From contig NZ_AUID01000002.1 of assembly GCF_000423525.1 (NCBI RefSeq), forward strand, positions 62,001-126,000: 64,000 nucleotides of DNA, given 5' to 3'. The notes under the pieces are model-generated. The model made no database searches. It saw nothing but the letters and a program-made list of their open reading frames with translations, and was not told the origin of the DNA. Positions 60,277 to 64,000 of this stretch are shown here, piece by piece. Origin of the DNA: Proteocatella sphenisci DSM 23131. Its GTDB lineage: Bacteria > Bacillota > Clostridia > Peptostreptococcales > Filifactoraceae. The position numbers and the translations under genes were made by a program. Numbering within the stretch: the stretch's first letter is position 1; each line of letters begins with the position of its first letter.

Positions 60277-61503
60277 TTATCCAAAAAGGGTAAGAAGTAC
60301 GCCGGCTGCAACTGCTGACCCTATTACTCCAGCCACGTTTGGTCCCATTGCATGCATAAGAAGGAAGTTTGATGGATTATATTCTCTTCCGACTTTGTTT
60401 GATACTCTGGCAGCCATAGGTACTGCTGAAACCCCTGCCGATCCTATAAGTGGATTTATCGGGTCTCCCTTTGAAAACTTGTTCATTAATTTTGCAATTA
60501 TTACTCCTGCAGCTGTTCCGATTCCAAATGCAACAACTCCCAGAACTATTATTTTTATAGTTTCAAGCTTTAAGAACGTTTCAGCATTTGCAGTTGCTCC
60601 TACTGATACTCCAAGAAGTATGGTTACTATATTTATAAGTTCATTTGTTGAAGTCTTGCTTAAGCGGTCTGTTACACCACTTTCCTTAAACAAGTTTCCA
60701 AGCATAAGCATTCCAACAAGTGTAGCTGCTGGCGGAAGTATAAGTGAAACTATTATAGTTACTGCTATAGGGAAAATTATTTTCTCTTTTTTGCTTACTA
60801 CGCGAAGCTGTTTCATAGTTATCTTTCGTTCGTCTTCGGTTGTAAGCAGTTTCATTATCGGCGGCTGTATAACTGGAACCAGCGCCATATATGAATACGC
60901 GGCAACTGCTATTGGTCCCAGCAGATGTGGCGCAAGTTTTGATGTAAGTAAGATGGCGGTTGGTCCATCGGCCCCCCCTATTATTCCTATTGATGCTGCT
61001 TCTTGAGCTGAAAATCCAAGAATTATGGCCCCAAAGAAAGTAAAGAATATTCCAAACTGAGCTGCAGCTCCAAGAAGAAGGCTCTTTGGACTGGCAATAA
61101 GTGGAGAAAAATCAGTCATTGCACCTACTCCAAGGAATATCAGTGGAGGGAATATACCAAGTTTTGCACCTTGTGAGAGATAATAAACCAGACCTCCAGG
61201 TGTTTGTGTTTTCATGCTTGCAATCATTTTACCCTGCTGTGCCAGCTCCATCTGTCTTGTAGCCTCAGCTATATTTTCAGGCTGATGAAGACTAAGTATA
61301 GTATTAGGCAGTCCCATTACGTCTGCTAATGGAAGGTTTGCCAAAAGCATACCAAATGCAATAGGAATGAGCAAGAGTGGCTCAAATCCTTTTGCAATAG
61401 CCAGGTAAAGTAATACACAAGCCACTACTATCATTATAGCTTCTCCACCCGTGATATTTGCGATACCAGTGGATGAAATAAAGTCTAATATCAACTGACT
61501 CAT
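60277..61503 (-). CDS. mmdB: Na+-translocating decarboxylase beta subunit (MmdB/OadB/GcdB)
   Basis: A 408-residue polytopic membrane protein that decarboxylates the carboxybiotin carried by MmdC and exports Na+. The family region [21 protein letters not shown] and the Na+-site motif GGADGPTAI (Asp), plus the C-terminal [22 protein letters not shown], identify it. Such pumps conserve the energy of decarboxylation in propionate- or succinate-forming fermentation. It is the last gene of the unit, 20 bases after the biotin carrier. Confidence 0.95.
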   Translation of the reverse strand: MSQLILDFISSTGIANITGGEAIMIVVACVLLYLAIAKGFEPLLLIPIAFGMLLANLPLADVMGLPNTILSLHQPENIAEATRQMELAQQGKMIASMKTQTPGGLVYYLSQGAKLGIFPPLIFLGVGAMTDFSPLIASPKSLLLGAAAQFGIFFTFFGAIILGFSAQEAASIGIIGGADGPTAILLTSKLAPHLLGPIAVAAYSYMALVPVIQPPIMKLLTTEDERKITMKQLRVVSKKEKIIFPIAVTIIVSLILPPAATLVGMLMLGNLFKESGVTDRLSKTSTNELINIVTILLGVSVGATANAETFLKLETIKIIVLGVVAFGIGTAAGVIIAKLMNKFSKGDPINPLIGSAGVSAVPMAARVSNKVGREYNPSNFLLMHAMGPNVAGVIGSAVAAGVLLTLFG

Positions 61504-61523
61504 GTGTTCCTCCTATTTTCTGT

Positions 61524-61922
61524 TTAGCCTATAACAACTAATACGTCCGAAGTATTAACTGATGCACCCTTTGTAACGTGAACAGATTTTACTGTTCCAT
61601 CACATGGAGCAGGAAGTTCATTTTCCATTTTCATTGCCTCAAGTATTACACATACCTGACCTGCCTTTACCGCGTCTCCTTCTTTAACCATTATGTCCAA
61701 AATAGTTCCTGGCATTGGCGATGTAACAGAGCCAGAGCCAGCTGCAACAGGAGCTGATCCTGTTTTTGGCGCAGACGGTGCAGGTGCCACTGTAGCTGGT
61801 GCTGCCGATTGCACTGCTGGTCTTTGAACTGCCGGTCTTGTCGCTTGAGAACCATCTTTTATTTCTTCTACTTCTACTTCATATGAATTTCCATTTACTT
61901 TAACATTGAATTTCTTAATCAT
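61524..61922 (-). CDS. mmdC: Biotin carboxyl carrier subunit (MmdC)
   Basis: A 132-residue protein. It begins KKFNVKVNGNSYEVEVEEI, then has an Ala/Pro-rich flexible linker (about 30-62), and ends with a biotinyl domain in which the biotinylated Lys is in VILEAMKMENEL. It shuttles the carboxyl group between MmdA and the membrane subunit MmdB. The ATG at 61922 follows GGAGGA. It lies between the small membrane subunit and mmdB. Confidence 0.95.
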   Translation of the reverse strand: MIKKFNVKVNGNSYEVEVEEIKDGSQATRPAVQRPAVQSAAPATVAPAPSAPKTGSAPVAAGSGSVTSPMPGTILDIMVKEGDAVKAGQVCVILEAMKMENELPAPCDGTVKSVHVTKGASVNTSDVLVVIG

Positions 61923-61941
61923 TATATATTCCTCCAAGTAT

Positions 61942-62349
61942 TTATAATCTACTGTTCAATTGTTCCAGCATTCCTGCGTTTGCCCACGAGCTCTTTTCAT
62001 TTCTTGCTATGTTTTTGATTACAATCTTAGTTTCTCCAGAAGCGTAATACGAGCTTATAGCTGCAATCACTGCTGCAATCTCTTCATCTTTATTAATTAT
62101 TGACCCACCAGAAATATCTGCAGGGTTCGCAGTATCTTCATTGTGGGATATTTTAACTTCTGATTCTTTGATTTTTTTAGGTCTGTCTGAAAGTGAAGCT
62201 GTCATAAATTTTATTGCAAACATTATTATGACAAGCACTATAACTACTATAGCCATAGAAAACAGCGTCACTATAAGCCCGCCTGTCATTTTCTCTGCGA
62301 CAGACATCGAAGAAACATCAGAAGCCATCCGAGTTATTAATTCATTCAT
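61942..62349 (-). CDS. mmdD: OadG-like small membrane subunit (MmdD)
   Basis: A 135-residue protein with one membrane helix (about 24-46, LIVTLFSMAIVVIVLVIIMFA) followed by a polar tail and a C-terminal segment with SSWANAGMLEQLNSRL. OadG/MmdD subunits hold the complex together by contacting the beta subunit and the carboxyltransferase. The sequence is weakly conserved, as usual; the call rests on topology, size and position in the operon. Confidence 0.88.
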   Translation of the reverse strand: MNELITRMASDVSSMSVAEKMTGGLIVTLFSMAIVVIVLVIIMFAIKFMTASLSDRPKKIKESEVKISHNEDTANPADISGGSIINKDEEIAAVIAAISSYYASGETKIVIKNIARNEKSSWANAGMLEQLNSRL

Positions 62350-62367
62350 TATTATAATCTCCTGTTC

Positions 62368-63912
62368 TTACAGTGGAATATTTCCATGTTTTTTAGAAGG
62401 TCTCTGTTCTCTCTTTGTGCTTAGCATTTCCAGCGCATCGATAAGTCTGATTCTTGAGTGTGATGGCTCTATTATGTCATCTACATATCCTCTTTCAGCT
62501 GCCTTGTATGGTGTAGCAAACTCATCTTTATAATCCTGTATCATCTTGGCTCTTGTTTCTACAGGATTATCTGAGGCTTCTATTTCTTTACGGAATATTA
62601 TGTTTGCAGCTCCATCTGGTCCCATTACAGCAATTTCTGCCGTTGGCCACGCGAATACCATATCAGCGCCAAGTTCTTTTGAACACATTGCTATATATGA
62701 TCCGCCATAGGCTTTTCTAGTTATCAGTGTTATTTTTGGAACGGTAGCTTCACTGTAGGCATAGAGCATTTTTGCTCCATGTCTTATGATTCCGCCATAC
62801 TCTTGTGATGTACCTGGAAGGAAACCTGGCACGTCTTCTATATTTATAACTGGTATATTGTATGAGTCACATGTTCTTATAAATCTTGCAGCCTTGTCTG
62901 AAGCATTTATATCCAGTGATCCGGCCATTACTTTTGGCTGATTTGCTATTATACCTACGCTCTGTCCATTTAATCTGGCATATCCTGTAACGATGTTCAT
63001 AGCATAAAGTTCCTGATACTCCATAAAGTCGCCATTGTCCACGATTTCTCTGATTATGTTCTTTACATCATATGCCTTGCTTGGACTCTCTGGTATTATT
63101 TCATTAAGCAACTCAGAAAATCTGTTTGGATCGTCACTGCATTCGTATACTGGGGCTTTTTCAAGATTATTTGAAGGAAGGAATGAAAGCAGTCTTCTTA
63201 CTTCCATTATTGCGGCTTCATCATCTGATGCTTTGTAATGCGCTACTCCTGATATAGAGTTATGAGTAAGCGCTCCCCCAAGTGCTTCTGAAGTAACATC
63301 TTCTCCTGTTACTGCCTTTATTACCTGTGGTCCCGTTATAAACATCTGGCTTGTCTTTTCAACCATAAAAATAAAGTCAGTTATTGCTGGTGAATACACT
63401 GCTCCACCGGCACAAGGCCCCATTATTACTGATATCTGAGGTATTACTCCTGATGATATTGTGTTTCTGTAAAATATTGCACCATATCCTTTGAGGGCGT
63501 CTACAGCTTCTTGTATTCTTGCTCCTCCTGAATCGTTCATACCTACACAAGGAGCTCCCATTTTCAGAGCAAGATCCATCACTTTACAGATTTTACCTGC
63601 ATGCATTTCTCCAAGAGATCCTCCTACTACAGTGAAGTCCTGGGCATACGCATAAACGAGTCTGCCTTCAACTTTGCCGTATCCAGTAACTACGCCTTCT
63701 GCAGGGGCATCTGTGCTTGCCATGTCAAAATTAGTACATCTGTGCTTTACAAATGCATCCAGCTCTACAAATGTTTTCTCATCAAACAGCATTGTTATTC
63801 TTTCTCTCGCTGTCAGCTTTCCCGATGCGTGCTGTTTTTCAACTCTCTTTTTCCCGCCTGCTTCTTCAATTTTTGCTCTTTTTTCTAACAACTGTGTTAA
63901 TTTTTCAGACAT
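62368..63912 (-). CDS. mmdA: Methylmalonyl-CoA decarboxylase alpha (carboxyltransferase) subunit
   Basis: A 514-residue carboxyltransferase moving CO2 from (S)-methylmalonyl-CoA to biotin. Crotonase-fold motifs are ARERITMLFDEKTFVELDAFVKHR at the start (about 34-57), DSGGARIQEAVDALKGYG, GPCAGGAVYSPAITDF and the C-terminal RKAYGGSYIAMCSK. It is also close to propionyl-CoA carboxylase beta subunits, but the membrane partners show a decarboxylase pump. GGGAGGG precedes the ATG. The gene upstream is methylmalonyl-CoA epimerase. Confidence 0.95.
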   Translation of the reverse strand: MSEKLTQLLEKRAKIEEAGGKKRVEKQHASGKLTARERITMLFDEKTFVELDAFVKHRCTNFDMASTDAPAEGVVTGYGKVEGRLVYAYAQDFTVVGGSLGEMHAGKICKVMDLALKMGAPCVGMNDSGGARIQEAVDALKGYGAIFYRNTISSGVIPQISVIMGPCAGGAVYSPAITDFIFMVEKTSQMFITGPQVIKAVTGEDVTSEALGGALTHNSISGVAHYKASDDEAAIMEVRRLLSFLPSNNLEKAPVYECSDDPNRFSELLNEIIPESPSKAYDVKNIIREIVDNGDFMEYQELYAMNIVTGYARLNGQSVGIIANQPKVMAGSLDINASDKAARFIRTCDSYNIPVINIEDVPGFLPGTSQEYGGIIRHGAKMLYAYSEATVPKITLITRKAYGGSYIAMCSKELGADMVFAWPTAEIAVMGPDGAANIIFRKEIEASDNPVETRAKMIQDYKDEFATPYKAAERGYVDDIIEPSHSRIRLIDALEMLSTKREQRPSKKHGNIPL

Positions 63913-63924
63913 TTTTCCCTCCCG

Positions 63925-64000
63925 TTAAACTCTTTCACTTAGTTCTATTAATATTCCGTCTGTTGATTTGGGGTGACAGAATGCTATTTTTGCCCCACCT
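63925..64000 (-). CDS. mce: Methylmalonyl-CoA epimerase, C-terminal fragment
   Basis: Only the last 24 codons are in the window; the gene runs off the right edge. They read AKIAFCHPKSTDGILIEL and end SERV, the conserved end of methylmalonyl-CoA epimerase with the metal-binding Glu in IELSE. It converts the R form from the B12-dependent mutase to the S form used by MmdA. The gene is 12 bases ahead of mmdA. Confidence 0.92.
   Translation of the reverse strand, partial: GGAKIAFCHPKSTDGILIELSERV

Noticed and set aside
60263-61006. A 247-codon open frame on the plus strand opposite mmdB
   Set aside because: It has no ribosome binding site, a low-complexity translation, and lies wholly antisense to a well-supported membrane subunit; it is a shadow frame. 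The long antisense frames at 6621-7106 (opposite cstA) and 62141-62533 (opposite mmdD) are rejected on the same grounds.
1-64000. Prophage, insertion sequences, restriction or toxin-antitoxin modules
   Set aside because: No transposase, integrase, phage structural, nuclease-methylase or toxin-antitoxin gene could be recognised on either strand.

Overview
The window is a low-GC, densely packed chromosomal segment of an anaerobic, amino-acid-fermenting member of the Clostridia (Firmicutes). The evidence is strong AGGAGG-type ribosome binding sites, a flavodiiron protein, class III fructose-bisphosphatase, RlmH, a GerMN lipoprotein, DegS/DegU-like and LytS/LytR-like regulators, and a biotin-dependent Na+-pumping methylmalonyl-CoA decarboxylase. 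The family can only be guessed (Peptostreptococcaceae or a relative). I see no rRNA, tRNA, transposase, prophage or CRISPR array; this is core chromosome.

Layout. 1-700: start of a lipoprotein gene, a strongly promoted structured RNA on the minus strand, and a palindrome between it and an M29 aminopeptidase. 0.7-7.3 kb: aminopeptidase, CcdA plus a TlpA-type thioredoxin, and a LytS/LytR pair next to a CstA transporter. 7.4-9.4 kb: ComF, a HAD phosphatase and a small membrane protein. 9.5-13.5 kb: a surface O-acetylation cluster (SGNH, DUF4358 lipoprotein, MBOAT, DHHW). 13.8-16.6 kb: OpuC-type osmolyte importer. 16.7-21.8 kb: larE-larB-larC-topB (nickel-pincer cofactor synthesis, with no larA nearby). 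22-26 kb: transketolase and a Crp-like regulator divergent from paired half-size DMT transporters. 26.3-30.6 kb: an ald-like/nhaC operon behind a clear sigma-54 promoter, with its enhancer-binding protein. 30.8-36.7 kb: DegS/DegU-like system, HD-GYP protein, RlmN-like enzyme, M42 peptidase, acetyltransferase. 36.8-45.5 kb: the aromatic amino acid operon aroF-aroB-aroA-aroC-pheA-aroE-aroK, followed by fprA. 45.5-51 kb: rRNA pseudouridine synthase, a second NhaC and an OpuA-type importer. 51-56.3 kb: fbp-rlmH, GerMN and fasciclin proteins, cobalamin adenosyltransferase. 56.4-60.2 kb: an OmpR-type two-component system beside a small exported repeat protein, then fRMsr and MsrA. 60.3-64 kb: mce-mmdA-mmdD-mmdC-mmdB.

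The most notable region is the aro operon. Its 5' leader encodes an unannotated 40-residue peptide with 8 Phe and 6 Tyr. Downstream are RNA segments that can pair 1:2, 2:3 or 3:4, ending in an intrinsic terminator just before aroF, which is a textbook ribosome-mediated attenuator reading Phe and Tyr supply. Between aroF and aroB lies an in-frame scar of about 45 codons of prephenate dehydrogenase (tyrA). The Tyr branch has therefore apparently been deleted from an operon that still counts Tyr codons, and the scar can mislead the choice of the aroB start.

Other points worth following are the unidentified structured RNA at about 252-498, a perfect 26-bp operator at the class II activation position upstream of the DMT pair, the sigma-54-controlled ald-like/nhaC unit, and a CpxP-like repeat protein next to a two-component system.
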